Assembly: GCF_004295685.1 (NCBI RefSeq)
Contig: NZ_AP019368.1
Coordinates: forward strand, 3,053,501-3,117,500
From: Fluviispira sanaruensis
Lineage (GTDB): Bacteria > Bdellovibrionota_B > Oligoflexia > Silvanigrellales > Silvanigrellaceae
Length of the DNA stretch: 64,000 bases
Direction of reading: 5' to 3'
In this document: positions 25,661 through 35,384 of the stretch, in pieces
Layout of the letters: each line of letters starts with the position of its first letter
Numbering within the stretch: position 1 is the first letter of the stretch
The notes under the pieces: generated by a model
Told to the model about the DNA's origin: nothing
What the model saw: only the letters and a program-made list of their open reading frames with translations
Database searches by the model: none
Position numbers and translations under genes: made by a program

Positions 25661-27241
25661 ATGGACTCGCGTTTTACTACCAAAAGAATAATAATTTCAA
25701 TTGTTTCAATATCTGCTGTGGCTTTTGCCATTTATCAGGCTCAAAATTCAAGTAATGGGAATGATTTAAATAATGTCAAAGAGAAGAAAAGCACTCTCTA
25801 TGTAGCCTTCGATTCTAAAATACAATCAGGTGATCCTCGTTTGATTGGTAGCGATCCAAATAGTCAATATATTGAAAATTTAAGGTTTTTGCCCCTGATA
25901 GGTTTTGATGAAAATGGCAAACTGCAGAACTTTTTAGTGGATGAAATTATACCTATCACAAATAAGTCTTGGCTTATAAAAATCAAAAAAGATATCAAGT
26001 TCAGCAATGGTTCAAATCTTTCTGCTGAAGATGTTGTAGCTACCTATAATGCCATAATGAATCCAGAAAAAAGCTTTCCACCAAGCCCAAGAAAAGCAGC
26101 ATTTAATAGCGTCACGGTTTTTAAGGCTAAAACTCCATATGAGATTCTAATAGAGTTAAAGGATCCCGATGCCTCCTTTTTAAATAACCTTGTCATAGGT
26201 ATCCTGCCAAAAGAAGCAATATTAACAGCAGGTCCCAATAAGATTGATAATCTAGGCTATGAAAGTGGTCCCTATATTTTGAAAAAAGCGGACGCAACCA
26301 GCTGGCTTCTCTCCCGCAATGAAAATTATAATTTTGCTGAAAAGCCAAAAATGGAAAATCTTAATTTTAAAATTATTTCAGATAGTGGGACACGGTATGC
26401 AGCACTCATAAAAGGGGATATTGATCTTGCACAAAATGCTATTGATCCAGACAAAGTCGCACTTATTCAAAAATCAATGAATGATAAATTCCAGATTCTG
26501 AGCGCCCCAAAGTTAGCAACAACATATCTAGCTTTTAATTTTCGTGACCCTATTTTTAGTAATTTAAAAGTAAGACAAGCGATTGCTTATGCTATTGATC
26601 GAAAAAGTTTATTGCAATTCCGCTTACAGGGGCAAGGTACTTTAGCAAAAGGAATGTTCCCTGCTAATAATTTTTATTATGACAGTTCTCTTCCAGAAGT
26701 TCAATTTGATCCACAAAGAGCAAAAACCCTGTTAAAAGAAGCAAACATTCAAGATCCTATTGCTTTTGCCATAAAAGTATCAAGTAGCAATAAATCAACT
26801 GTTGAAATTGCAAAAGCAATAGCCGCAAATTTAAAAGATGTAGGTTTTCAACCATCAGTCGAAATGCTAGAAAACAGTGTATTTTTAGACCAATTAAAAA
26901 AAGGTGTGGCCAGTGTTTGGATCTCTCCTTGGGTTGGTTTTAAAGATCCCGATCACTTACGCTTTGTTTTTGCCACCAACATGGTTGCACCTGCTGGTGG
27001 GAATCGTGGCGCATATTCTAATCCAAATATAGATGATCTTTTACAAGAAGGACGTGAGGAAATTAATCCAGAAAAAAGAAAAATAATATACGATCAAGCA
27101 CAGCAATTACTCTCAGCTGAATTGCCTTATGTTTACTTATGGCATAGTTTAAATATAGCTGTGACTGGAAAAAATATAGAAGGTTATAAACTTTACGCAG
27201 ACGGTAGGTACTGGTCAATCGTCAACGTAACAAAAAATTGA
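25661..27241 (+). CDS. peptide ABC transporter substrate-binding protein (family 5)
   Basis: A 526-residue SBP_bac_5 protein, which binds di- or oligopeptides (or nickel/dipeptide-like ligands) in the periplasm. It has an N-terminal hydrophobic helix (about 10-26) without a lipobox, so it is anchored or cut by signal peptidase I, then the family core with SNGSNLSAEDVVATYNAI, a central YLAFNFRDPIFSNLKVRQAIAYAIDR and the C-terminal YVYLWHSLNIAV. It begins the transporter set with the two permeases (gap of nine bases to the first). AGGAG precedes the ATG. Confidence 0.93.
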   Translation: MDSRFTTKRIIISIVSISAVAFAIYQAQNSSNGNDLNNVKEKKSTLYVAFDSKIQSGDPRLIGSDPNSQYIENLRFLPLIGFDENGKLQNFLVDEIIPITNKSWLIKIKKDIKFSNGSNLSAEDVVATYNAIMNPEKSFPPSPRKAAFNSVTVFKAKTPYEILIELKDPDASFLNNLVIGILPKEAILTAGPNKIDNLGYESGPYILKKADATSWLLSRNENYNFAEKPKMENLNFKIISDSGTRYAALIKGDIDLAQNAIDPDKVALIQKSMNDKFQILSAPKLATTYLAFNFRDPIFSNLKVRQAIAYAIDRKSLLQFRLQGQGTLAKGMFPANNFYYDSSLPEVQFDPQRAKTLLKEANIQDPIAFAIKVSSSNKSTVEIAKAIAANLKDVGFQPSVEMLENSVFLDQLKKGVASVWISPWVGFKDPDHLRFVFATNMVAPAGGNRGAYSNPNIDDLLQEGREEINPEKRKIIYDQAQQLLSAELPYVYLWHSLNIAVTGKNIEGYKLYADGRYWSIVNVTKN

Positions 27242-27250
27242 AGAATTAAT

Positions 27251-28171
27251 ATGTTAAAAGTCCTTTTCCAACGTTTCTTACAATTGCTATTTGTTTTATG
27301 GGGAATTTCAACAATTATTTTTTTTCTGCAAAGAATGATTCCAGGAAGCCCAGCAGATAGTATATTAGGAGCGGACGCATCTGAAATTGATAAAGCTGAA
27401 TGGCTGACTCGTTTTGGGTTAGATTTACCTTTATGGAAACAGTATTACTATTTTATTATTAATTTAATCCAAGGTGATTTAGGAAAAAGTTATCATGATT
27501 TTACTCCTGTAATGGAGATCATTCTCCCTAGACTATGGCAAACAATGCAATTAGCATCCGTTTCATTTATTTTTTCTCTTTTATTGGCAACTTTTTTTGG
27601 CATGATAAGCGCTGCTAAAGCTGGCAAATTTGCCGATAAAACATCAGCTATCGTTTCTTTACTTGCAATATCGGCTCCTAGTTTTATCATCGGTCCCATT
27701 TTAATGTGGATTTTCTCTGTTAAACTTGAAATATTTCCATTGCTAGGCAATGAAGGGGCATCTTCATTTGTTTTACCTGCTATCACTCTCGGCGCATCCC
27801 TCGCAGCTTTTTCAAGTCGCATGATCCGCAGCGGAATAGTCGATGTCCTTCAAGAAGATTATATTCGCACAGCAAAAAGCAAAGGTCTTTCTGCCTTTCA
27901 AGTTTTAACTAAACATGCTTTGCGTAATGCATTTCTTCCAACTCTCACAATTTTAGGAATGCAACTTGGAGTTCTTCTGAGCGGGGCTGTTATTACTGAG
28001 CAAATATTTAATTGGCCTGGATTAGGCAGTCTCGTCGTTGAGGCTGTTCAACAACGAGAATATAATGTCGTCTCAGGATGCGTTATTGTTATGGCTACTA
28101 TATATGTCATTTGTAACCTTATTGTAGATATTCTTTACCGCATTTTTGATCCGAGGGTCCGTTTTTCATGA
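27251..28171 (+). CDS. ABC transporter permease, DppB type
   Basis: A 306-residue inner-membrane permease with six predicted helices. It has the DppB/OppB start (RFLQLLFVLWGISTIIFFLQRMIPGSPAD) and the cytoplasmic EAA-type loop RTAKSKGLSAFQVLTKHALRNAFLP (about 200-224) that docks the ATPase. It is the second gene of the SBP-permease-permease set. The next permease overlaps its stop (ATGA). No ATP-binding component is encoded nearby, so the ATPases must come from another locus. Confidence 0.92.
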   Translation: MLKVLFQRFLQLLFVLWGISTIIFFLQRMIPGSPADSILGADASEIDKAEWLTRFGLDLPLWKQYYYFIINLIQGDLGKSYHDFTPVMEIILPRLWQTMQLASVSFIFSLLLATFFGMISAAKAGKFADKTSAIVSLLAISAPSFIIGPILMWIFSVKLEIFPLLGNEGASSFVLPAITLGASLAAFSSRMIRSGIVDVLQEDYIRTAKSKGLSAFQVLTKHALRNAFLPTLTILGMQLGVLLSGAVITEQIFNWPGLGSLVVEAVQQREYNVVSGCVIVMATIYVICNLIVDILYRIFDPRVRFS

Positions 28172-29022
28172 AAGACTTTGTCTTCCGGTTTTTTAAAATT
28201 TTAAGTCGTGATAAATTTGCAATTGTATCAGCATTTATTCTTTTATTTTGGATTATGATAGCTTTCTTCCCAATTATAATCCCTTATTTTGCAAATATTC
28301 CCATAGTTCTGCAAGATAGACTCGCAAATCCATCTGCTAAATTCTGGCTAGGGGTTGATGGAAATGGCCAAAGCGTCGGCTTGCTCATTATGAATGGCGC
28401 TTCGACTTCTTTAATAGTAAGTCTATTTACCGTCAGTATGAGCCTATTTGTTGGTATTCCGCTGGGAGCAATCGCAGGTTTTTTTGGTGGGAAAATCGAT
28501 ATTCTGATTTCTCGTTTTATCGATATTCTTCTTGCTTTTCCCCCCATGGTACTACCTATTGCTATCATGGCTTTTTTTGGAGGCGGCCTGCTGAACGTTG
28601 TTATAGCTTTGAGCTTAACAGGCTGGGTAAGTTATGCACGGGTAGTACGGGGACAGTTCTTATCCTTTAAAGAACGTGAATTTGTTGTTGCTGCCCAATC
28701 GCTGGGAGCCTCTCCGACACGTGTCATGTTCAAGCATATTTTTCCAAATACGATTTCACCCTTAGCCGTACAAGCAACATTCTCACTTGCTGGAGTCATT
28801 ATTGCTGAAGCGGGCCTGAGTTTCTTAGGTCTAGGCGTCAGCCAATCACACGTGAGTTGGGGAGGGCTTTTAAACTCAGCACGGGACTATTTAACGACCA
28901 ATCCAACACTTGCTTTTTTCCCTGCAATAGCCTTATTTTCAGTTGTTGCAAGCCTAAACTTTATTGGCGAAACTCTACGATTGACGTTTGATCCAAAAAG
29001 TATCGGCGCAGGGCGCATGTAA
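28168..29022 (+). CDS. ABC transporter permease, DppC type
   Basis: A 284-residue partner of the DppB-type permease: N-terminal helix, then the DppC core with GAIAGFFGGKIDILISRFIDILLAFPPMVL and the EAA loop VVAAQSLGASPTRVMFKHIFPN, and a C-terminal GLSFLGLGVSQSHVSWGGLL. The gene overlaps dppB by four bases. Together they form the translocation pore for the substrate delivered by the upstream binding protein. After it comes a short unrelated gene and no dppD/dppF. Confidence 0.92.
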   Translation: MKDFVFRFFKILSRDKFAIVSAFILLFWIMIAFFPIIIPYFANIPIVLQDRLANPSAKFWLGVDGNGQSVGLLIMNGASTSLIVSLFTVSMSLFVGIPLGAIAGFFGGKIDILISRFIDILLAFPPMVLPIAIMAFFGGGLLNVVIALSLTGWVSYARVVRGQFLSFKEREFVVAAQSLGASPTRVMFKHIFPNTISPLAVQATFSLAGVIIAEAGLSFLGLGVSQSHVSWGGLLNSARDYLTTNPTLAFFPAIALFSVVASLNFIGETLRLTFDPKSIGAGRM

Positions 29023-29041
29023 AAATCAAAGGAAACTATGA

Positions 29042-29425
29042 ATGAATGAAATTTTTACACCTATTTCAATTGGTGAGCTTTTAGATAAAATTACGATTCT
29101 CCAAATCAAGTCAGCACAAATTAAAGACTCAGAAAAACTTGTAAATATTAATAAAGAGCTTCAATTATTAATTGATGTCTGCCAAAAAAACAAGATCAAT
29201 ATCCAAGACGATCTTGTTCATACCTTGAAAAAACACAACGAAGAACTGTGGGATATTGAAGATCAGATTCGCGATAAAGAACGCGCAAAAGAATTCGATG
29301 AAGAGTTTATTCGTCTTGCCCGCGCTGTGTATTTTACGAACGACAAAAGAGCGGACATCAAAAAGAAAATCAATTTACAGTCTGGAAGTTCTTTAGTTGA
29401 AGAGAAAAGTTATAATAAATATTAA
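29042..29425 (+). CDS. DUF6165-like small protein
   Basis: A 127-residue soluble, mainly helical protein. The start, SIGELLDKITILQIKSAQI...KL-N-NKEL, matches the pattern of the family that I recall as DUF6165, often found near glycan-synthesis genes and of unknown function. The name is from memory and not checked. The stretch NEELWDIEDQIRDKERAKEFDEEFIRLARAVY reads as a conserved second half. AAGGAAAC precedes the ATG. It is 19 bases after the second permease and may share its transcript. Confidence 0.7.
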   Translation: MNEIFTPISIGELLDKITILQIKSAQIKDSEKLVNINKELQLLIDVCQKNKINIQDDLVHTLKKHNEELWDIEDQIRDKERAKEFDEEFIRLARAVYFTNDKRADIKKKINLQSGSSLVEEKSYNKY

Positions 29426-29426
29426 A

Positions 29427-30599
29427 TTATTTATTATATAAATCTAGAAAGTTTTTCCCCATTAGCTTTCGATAACTTGGAATATTCAAAAAATCGATAA
29501 ATTCTGAAACTTCTAAAATTCGCTCATACATTCTAGCACCTACCCGTTCAAGCATAGTTTGTGTCCAAAATGATTCATTTACAGGAATATTTCCCGTTAA
29601 AGCATCTGGTTTTCCGCTTGGACTCCAATAATTGCTCTTAGGTTTATGAGTAGTAAGCGGAATTTCTTTTTCATCATACTTAAAATTTTGCGGCAAATAA
29701 TTTGTCGTTATAATCGTGATTTTTTTTGCGTTGTAACGAGAATTAATAAGGTCATCAAGTTTTTCTAATTGCCACTCATTTTCGTTGCGTCCCTTACCAA
29801 ACTCATCAATAATTAATATATCAACTTCTATCAAATGCTTCAGAATAGAAAAGCCTGATCTTTTCTGTTCATACTCTGCTTTTAATTGATTTAATAAAAA
29901 TTGAAATTCAACAAATCGCCCCGTCAAATTGTGATTCATGATAAGATTTTTGAGTGAGGCTGTTGCAAGCAATGTTTTTCCAGATCCTACAGGGCCAGTT
30001 AATGTCATAAAATATTTATGATTACTCGCTTTGCCACCTTTAATTATGGCAGCAGAACTGTCACAAAAACTTTCCATTTTATGAATATTTTCGTTCATTT
30101 TCTTACGTTGAAAATCATTTAAATGCTCAAAACGAAAAGATTGAAAATCTGCTTCCATATATTTACAAGGAATTTCTGCTTGATTTAATAATTCAACAAT
30201 TCTTTCTGTATGAGTGCAAGCACATGTGTTCGGACTGATATTTTCGATAGAATGCTCAAATTCACCGTCGTCCGTTTCAAAGACATGCACTTCTTTTAAT
30301 ACCCTGTGCCCAGTCCCTTCGCAAAGACGACATTGCAAACGGGGGTTGCAGGCAGGACAAACAGCAAAACGAAATTTGTTTGCAGATCGCTCGATATATA
30401 TAGGTTCGCTGTCATCTTGTTCTTCGTGACTCTCGTCTAATTCTTCCTCAAGGTCTTTGGCTTGTGGCATAAAATAATCGCTCTTACCGCAAAGACATTT
30501 TGGCATAAGAGTGACAGAGGCACCCTCTTCACTTTCTCTCAATTCAATTAAATTTTGTAAGGAAGAAAAAATTTCTTCAAACGATCTGCTCGAACTCAT
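29427..30599 (-). CDS. DnaC-like AAA+ ATPase with cysteine-rich N-terminal half
   Basis: A 390-residue protein. The C-terminal half is an AAA+ domain of the DnaC/DnaI/IstB type: Walker A GPVGSGKT (about 198-206), Walker B LIIDEFGKG (about 258-268), sensor ITIITTNY. DnaC/DnaI load the replicative helicase. The N-terminal half carries paired cysteines, C35/C37, C81/C84, C90/C93 and C126/C128, in arrangements such as CPACN and CRLCEGTG that suggest one or two zinc sites, and an acidic insert. It is ten bases after a small DnaD-like gene and downstream of eno. Helicase loader is the best guess; IstB-like transposition helper is disfavoured because no transposase is present. Confidence 0.8.
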   Translation of the reverse strand: MSSSRSFEEIFSSLQNLIELRESEEGASVTLMPKCLCGKSDYFMPQAKDLEEELDESHEEQDDSEPIYIERSANKFRFAVCPACNPRLQCRLCEGTGHRVLKEVHVFETDDGEFEHSIENISPNTCACTHTERIVELLNQAEIPCKYMEADFQSFRFEHLNDFQRKKMNENIHKMESFCDSSAAIIKGGKASNHKYFMTLTGPVGSGKTLLATASLKNLIMNHNLTGRFVEFQFLLNQLKAEYEQKRSGFSILKHLIEVDILIIDEFGKGRNENEWQLEKLDDLINSRYNAKKITIITTNYLPQNFKYDEKEIPLTTHKPKSNYWSPSGKPDALTGNIPVNESFWTQTMLERVGARMYERILEVSEFIDFLNIPSYRKLMGKNFLDLYNK

Positions 30600-30609
30600 T
30601 TTTAACTCT

Positions 30610-30879
30610 CTAAAATTCTGTTGATTTGATTAAAACTGTATGCACCCGCCGAGACAAAGGAACTAAAGTTGAGGGAAATGGTCTTGCTTTGTGCTTACAT
30701 TCTTCAGCATACTCAAACATAACCTGTGCAATAAATTCTGGTTTTAAGCCAGCATCTTCCCAAGATTTTAAAATATCGAGATCAGCAGAAGAGAGGGACA
30801 ATCCTCTTCCTCTTAAATCGAGAAACAAATGCACCAACATGGAGTACTCAGTTGGAAAGCTTTTTGAAATCGATGTCAT
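30610..30879 (-). CDS. small protein, possible DnaD/DnaB_2-like domain
   Basis: An 89-residue protein made of helices. The part from about 37 to 80 (ILKSWEDAGLKPEFIAQVMFEYAEECK...) has the 'W-x2-x-G-x-x-x-x-I' pattern of DnaD C-terminal domains, which help Gram-positive-type helicase loaders at origins. The similarity is by eye and short. Its position between eno and the DnaC-like gene, with a gap of ten bases to the latter, makes a loader-adaptor pair plausible. It begins 55 bases after eno; a hairpin (30893-30919) in that gap, close to the start, might affect its translation. Confidence 0.6.
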   Translation of the reverse strand: MTSISKSFPTEYSMLVHLFLDLRGRGLSLSSADLDILKSWEDAGLKPEFIAQVMFEYAEECKHKARPFPSTLVPLSRRVHTVLIKSTEF

Positions 30880-30892
30880 ATTTTTGATATCC

Positions 30893-30919
30893 GATGCTCA
30901 CTCATACACAACGAGCATC
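30893..30919 (-). other. hairpin between eno and the DnaD-like gene
   Basis: A 7-bp perfect inverted repeat (GATGCTC/GAGCATC, 13-base loop) lies just before the start of the 89-residue gene. No T-run follows, so it is not a standard terminator. It could be a processing site or a local translational control. Confidence 0.45.
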
Positions 30920-30934
30920 AGACTTCCTTATTGA

Positions 30935-32278
<1,344 letters not shown>

Positions 32279-32332
32279 CTACAAATTTATTGACTCATCA
32301 ATAGTTCTGCAAATTGAGATTGGGTTGTGCCG

Positions 32333-32338
32333 ATTATA
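32333..32338 (-). promoter_or_regulatory. possible -10 box of eno
   Basis: A perfect TATAAT on the minus strand, 118 bases before the eno ATG. The matching -35 region is poor, so this is a tentative call. Confidence 0.3.
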
Positions 32339-32371
32339 CGCTAGCTTTATTACATTTTTTCTATTTGGCTA

Positions 32372-32401
32372 TTGACTTGAGCAGTCAATTACCTGTATTT
32401 A
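32372..32401 (+). promoter_or_regulatory. possible promoter of the second HU gene
   Basis: TTGACT and TATTTA with an 18-base spacer, about 115 bases before the HU start. The -35 box overlaps a 6-bp inverted repeat (ATTGAC...GTCAAT, 32371-32389) that could be an operator. Confidence 0.35.
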
Positions 32402-32515
32402 AGTAACAGGAGCATGCAGATCTACCATTTTGAAATAACTATCCGTCAAGTTTGACGCAAAAAAATGGGTTAGGCATTTTTGCTTCTGATATTTCTCACA
32501 AAGGAGGCGTTCCCT

Positions 32516-32869
32516 ATGGCTAAGCCAGAGACTGTTTCAACGAGTCAAATGATTGCAAATGTTGCTGCTAAATTTGATCAACTTCCAAAGAAAATAACTA
32601 AGGAAGTGATTGCAGATTTTCTCAACACAGTAGAAAGTGAAGTTGCTTCTGGTAAGAAACTTCGCATAGACAAAATTGGTATTCTTCAAGTTAAGGAGCG
32701 CGCACCACGCATGGGACGCAATCCACAAACGGGTGAAGAAATCAAAATTCCTGCTTCTAAGAAAATCGCTTTCCGCGCTGCAAAATCATTGAAAGAACAA
32801 GTTACTGGTTCTCGTGCGTCTGCTAAAGCTAAAAAACCTGCTGCTGCTGCGGTTAAAAAGAAAAAATAA
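32516..32869 (+). CDS. HU/IHF-family DNA-binding protein with Lys/Ala-rich tail (copy 2)
   Basis: A 117-residue histone-like protein. Its core (LRIDKIGILQVKERAPR, GRNPQTGEEIKIPASKK, SLKEQV) is nearly the same as that of the copy at 9618. The C-terminal 25 residues form an Ala/Lys-rich tail ending in KKKK, like that of eukaryotic H1 or bacterial tailed histones. An unusually strong site, AAAGGAGG, precedes the ATG at 32516, and the gene has its own terminator, so it is probably abundant. A longer frame from 32480 is rejected for start reasons. Confidence 0.94.
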   Translation: MAKPETVSTSQMIANVAAKFDQLPKKITKEVIADFLNTVESEVASGKKLRIDKIGILQVKERAPRMGRNPQTGEEIKIPASKKIAFRAAKSLKEQVTGSRASAKAKKPAAAAVKKKK

Positions 32870-32891
32870 CCACGCAAAAGCTAATTTTTAT

Positions 32892-32936
32892 AAAACTAAA
32901 AGTCAGTTGCTTTTTTTCTGACTTTTAGTTTTTTTT
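32892..32936 (+). terminator. Rho-independent terminator of HU copy 2
   Basis: A perfect 15-bp stem (AAAACTAAAAGTCAG with its complement), 11-base T-rich loop and a T-tail, 22 bases past the stop. Strong and probably efficient. Confidence 0.92.
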
Positions 32937-33048
32937 GAATTCAGCCATATCTTATATAAGAATAATTAGTCTGAGCATCACTTTTAAGTTTCTTATTAGT
33001 ATCATTTTCTTGTTTTAATATAGTTTTACCATTTTTTTGTCATTAAAA

Positions 33049-33083
33049 ATAATTAGAAAATAAATTTCTTATTTTCTAATTAT
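33049..33083. repeat. 15-bp AT-only inverted repeat
   Basis: Two arms of 15 bp (core AATTAGAAAATAA) around a five-base spacer. It lies 38 bases past the 3' end of the minus-strand secreted protein gene and could act as its terminator, although the T-run following it is weak. Confidence 0.6.
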
Positions 33084-33121
33084 AAAATCCTGTTATATAA
33101 TACGTATATAATCATCATGAA

Positions 33122-33535
33122 TCAACCAAATCTTATAAAACTATTTAAATTACTATCATCCTTATTTTTTGCTGATGGATCATTAATATATAACTGCTCA
33201 TTCCAAAAGGAGGCGAAATAATAAACAGTATCATCCGCCACTTTTAGTGGCTGATGAAAAAAGCCTTTTGCGCAACCAATTCCTAAATTTTCTAGATAGT
33301 TTTTAGAAATAATTAAGATATTTTTATCATTTATTTTCACCAAAAACCCCTTTACCCTTGGATAAATATTGTTAGGATATCTTAATAAATAGTAATTTTT
33401 TTTATTTTCAATGTTTGTACACTTTATATAGTAATTTTCGTCACTTTTATTCAATATATTTTCTACTTCTTTTCCTTGAATATTCATAGTGCCAAAAAAA
33501 TTAATCACAAAAATTAAACTATAAATTTTTTTCAT
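33122..33535 (-). CDS. secreted protein, tandem paralogue B
   Basis: A 137-residue protein with a signal peptide of about 20 residues. No family recognised. It shares with the upstream neighbour (33548-34009) the blocks YYIKCTN..N-KNYYL, KGFLV, C-x-FF-QPLK and V-YYFA, in the same order. The two cysteines that remain after processing (about 41 and 88) match cysteines in the paralogue, so a disulfide is likely. It is exported, small and probably beta-rich. The stop lies just beyond a 15-bp inverted repeat's spacer region on the minus strand. Confidence 0.7.
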   Translation of the reverse strand: MKKIYSLIFVINFFGTMNIQGKEVENILNKSDENYYIKCTNIENKKNYYLLRYPNNIYPRVKGFLVKINDKNILIISKNYLENLGIGCAKGFFHQPLKVADDTVYYFASFWNEQLYINDPSAKNKDDSNLNSFIRFG

Positions 33536-33547
33536 ATTTGTCGCTTT

Positions 33548-34009
33548 CTAATGATAATAACTATCTCCATATCTTGTATATTCCAAACTCGTCATTTCTT
33601 CTATATTTTTGTAATCAATTGTTCTGCTCCCATCTATTAAAATGTAACTGTCCTTTTTCTTTACAGCAAAATAAAACACACTTTCTTGATTCGGTTTAAC
33701 AGGCTGAATGAAGTAATCGCTTTTACAAGTTATTTTAAATTTTTTGTATTCTTCATTTTTTACCTCAATTAAACTTTTTTCAGTATTATCATTATATTTT
33801 ATTGCTGAGTATAATTGCACCCCTTTAATCATTAAATATTCATTATTTTTATCTTTAGGGTAATAAAAATTTTTTTGATTATTTTTATTTGTACAAATTA
33901 TATAAAAATCTCTCTCTTCACCATACATTTTATAGTCTTTATTATCAGAATAGACTTCAGAAACCATGCCTAATTCTAACACAACAGCAAAAACACTTAA
34001 AATTCTCAT
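33548..34009 (-). CDS. secreted protein, tandem paralogue A
   Basis: A 153-residue protein with a signal peptide of about 20 residues. It is a clear paralogue of the following gene: FYIICTN..NQKNFYY, KGVQL, C-x-YFIQPVK and VFYFAV occur in the same order and spacing. The two genes are 12 bases apart on the same strand. Both are AT-rich and lie in a gene-poor region between HU copy 2 and an MFS transporter. Function unknown; a small secreted pair made by duplication. Confidence 0.7.
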   Translation of the reverse strand: MRILSVFAVVLELGMVSEVYSDNKDYKMYGEERDFYIICTNKNNQKNFYYPKDKNNEYLMIKGVQLYSAIKYNDNTEKSLIEVKNEEYKKFKITCKSDYFIQPVKPNQESVFYFAVKKKDSYILIDGSRTIDYKNIEEMTSLEYTRYGDSYYH

Positions 34010-34346
34010 TAATTCACCTTTTTAACAAAGCTATTACAAAGAAATAAATTCATATTTTAATTAAGAGAATTTAAATGGATATACATAGAAATATATCAAC
34101 CTCTTTTAAAATTTTATAGTATGTTTACATTGTCAATTCTACAGATTATCAATTTTTTTTATTAGTATCCATAACTAAAAAATAATAACAGAAGTGCTTA
34201 TAGAATCGATAATATTTTATATTCCAAAATAAAAAACAGAAAAAAATCCATTTCAAAAAATCCTTTTAGAAATTTCGAGATTGATAATAAATCCACTCAT
34301 TTTTTTTGAGCCAAATTTATTAGTGGAATATTAGATGCTACTTAGT
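34010..34346. other. AT-rich intergenic region
   Basis: 337 bases with no coding frame on either strand; the promoter of the minus-strand paralogue pair must be in its left part. Nothing else seen. Confidence 0.5.
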
Positions 34347-35384
34347 TTAAAATTCAAGATTATCTTGACTGACTTTAAAATTTTCTCTGTTAAAATATGA
34401 AAAAATAAAAGTTCCGATATATATTAAAATTATAAAATATAAAATAAATTGCCAATTAGAATAATTCATCGATCCATCTCTATGACTCATAAGTGAAATA
34501 AAACTTGCGGCAACCGCTCCCGATGAAAACTGTAAAAATTGAAAAAAGCCCATACACTGACCCGTATGATCTTTTTTTACACTGAGCATAGCAACTTTAT
34601 TGGAAGCAGCCATTGAGATAGCCCCAGTCATTCCTAAAACAATATAGGCTAGTAAAATTAATAAAAATGAGTTTGGCTTTGCCAGCAACAAGAAGATCCT
34701 TAGACACGAAAAAATATACTTCTTGTTTTTAAATATTTCCTCAGGGAAAATTCCGAATAAGGAGAAAAATTCTCTATCTTTTTTCAAATTGTTTATTTCT
34801 TTAACTTCATCGATATATTTAAAACCTAAGATAAACGCAAAAAATGCAAGAACGAATTGAAAGACAAATATAAAAGACCAATGTGAATATCTTGTTATAA
34901 AAGCACCCACAACCGGGGAAATAAGGGTCGATGACGAAAGGGTTGCTGCAAAAATACCAAACGCCCAACCTATTTTATTTTCGGGAAAAATAATTCTAAT
35001 AAGCTTCATTTGCGCAGAAACAATGATAGCATCTGCAATTCCTTGCAATGCTTGCGTAACAAGAAAAAAATAAAAAGATTTTAATAGAATTGATATTAAG
35101 CTAAAAACACACGATAAAATAAACATGCCTATGCCAATTAAATACATTTTTTTTGCTGGATTTCGGTCTACAACCTTCCCGAAAAACAAAAGTGAAATGC
35201 TAAAGAATGAAAAAAATATTGCATTTCGCCAAAATGAGGTTGAAAGACTTGTTAGAAAAGTGACTGATATTTTATCCATGACTAAGTTGATCATGGATGA
35301 GCTCATAACCCCAGCAATGACCCCAACGGATATCATAATAATTAACAATAAATCTTTTTTATCCTCTGCTATTTTATGCTTCAT
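34347..35384 (-). CDS. MFS transporter, short form
   Basis: A 345-residue major facilitator with about ten hydrophobic helices, shorter than the usual 400-450 residues. The cytoplasmic loop between helices 2 and 3 (GKVVDRNPAKKMYLIG) fits the GxxxDRxGRR motif in a relaxed form, and IISPVVGAFITRY resembles the antiporter motif C region. The TM helices at the C-terminal end seem reduced. It belongs to the drug-efflux-like part of the family; the substrate is unknown. It is downstream of no other gene and is divergent from valS. Confidence 0.82.
   Translation of the reverse strand: MKHKIAEDKKDLLLIIMISVGVIAGVMSSSMINLVMDKISVTFLTSLSTSFWRNAIFFSFFSISLLFFGKVVDRNPAKKMYLIGIGMFILSCVFSLISILLKSFYFFLVTQALQGIADAIIVSAQMKLIRIIFPENKIGWAFGIFAATLSSSTLISPVVGAFITRYSHWSFIFVFQFVLAFFAFILGFKYIDEVKEINNLKKDREFFSLFGIFPEEIFKNKKYIFSCLRIFLLLAKPNSFLLILLAYIVLGMTGAISMAASNKVAMLSVKKDHTGQCMGFFQFLQFSSGAVAASFISLMSHRDGSMNYSNWQFILYFIILIYIGTFIFSYFNRENFKVSQDNLEF

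Noticed and set aside
29427-30599. IstB-type transposition helper
   Set aside because: The AAA+ domain would allow it, but there is no IstA-type transposase, no terminal repeats and the N-terminal cysteine-rich half does not fit IstB.
34347-35384. Prophage or genomic-island boundary around the MFS and secreted paralogues
   Set aside because: No integrase, tRNA target site or direct repeats were seen near 33-35.5 kb.
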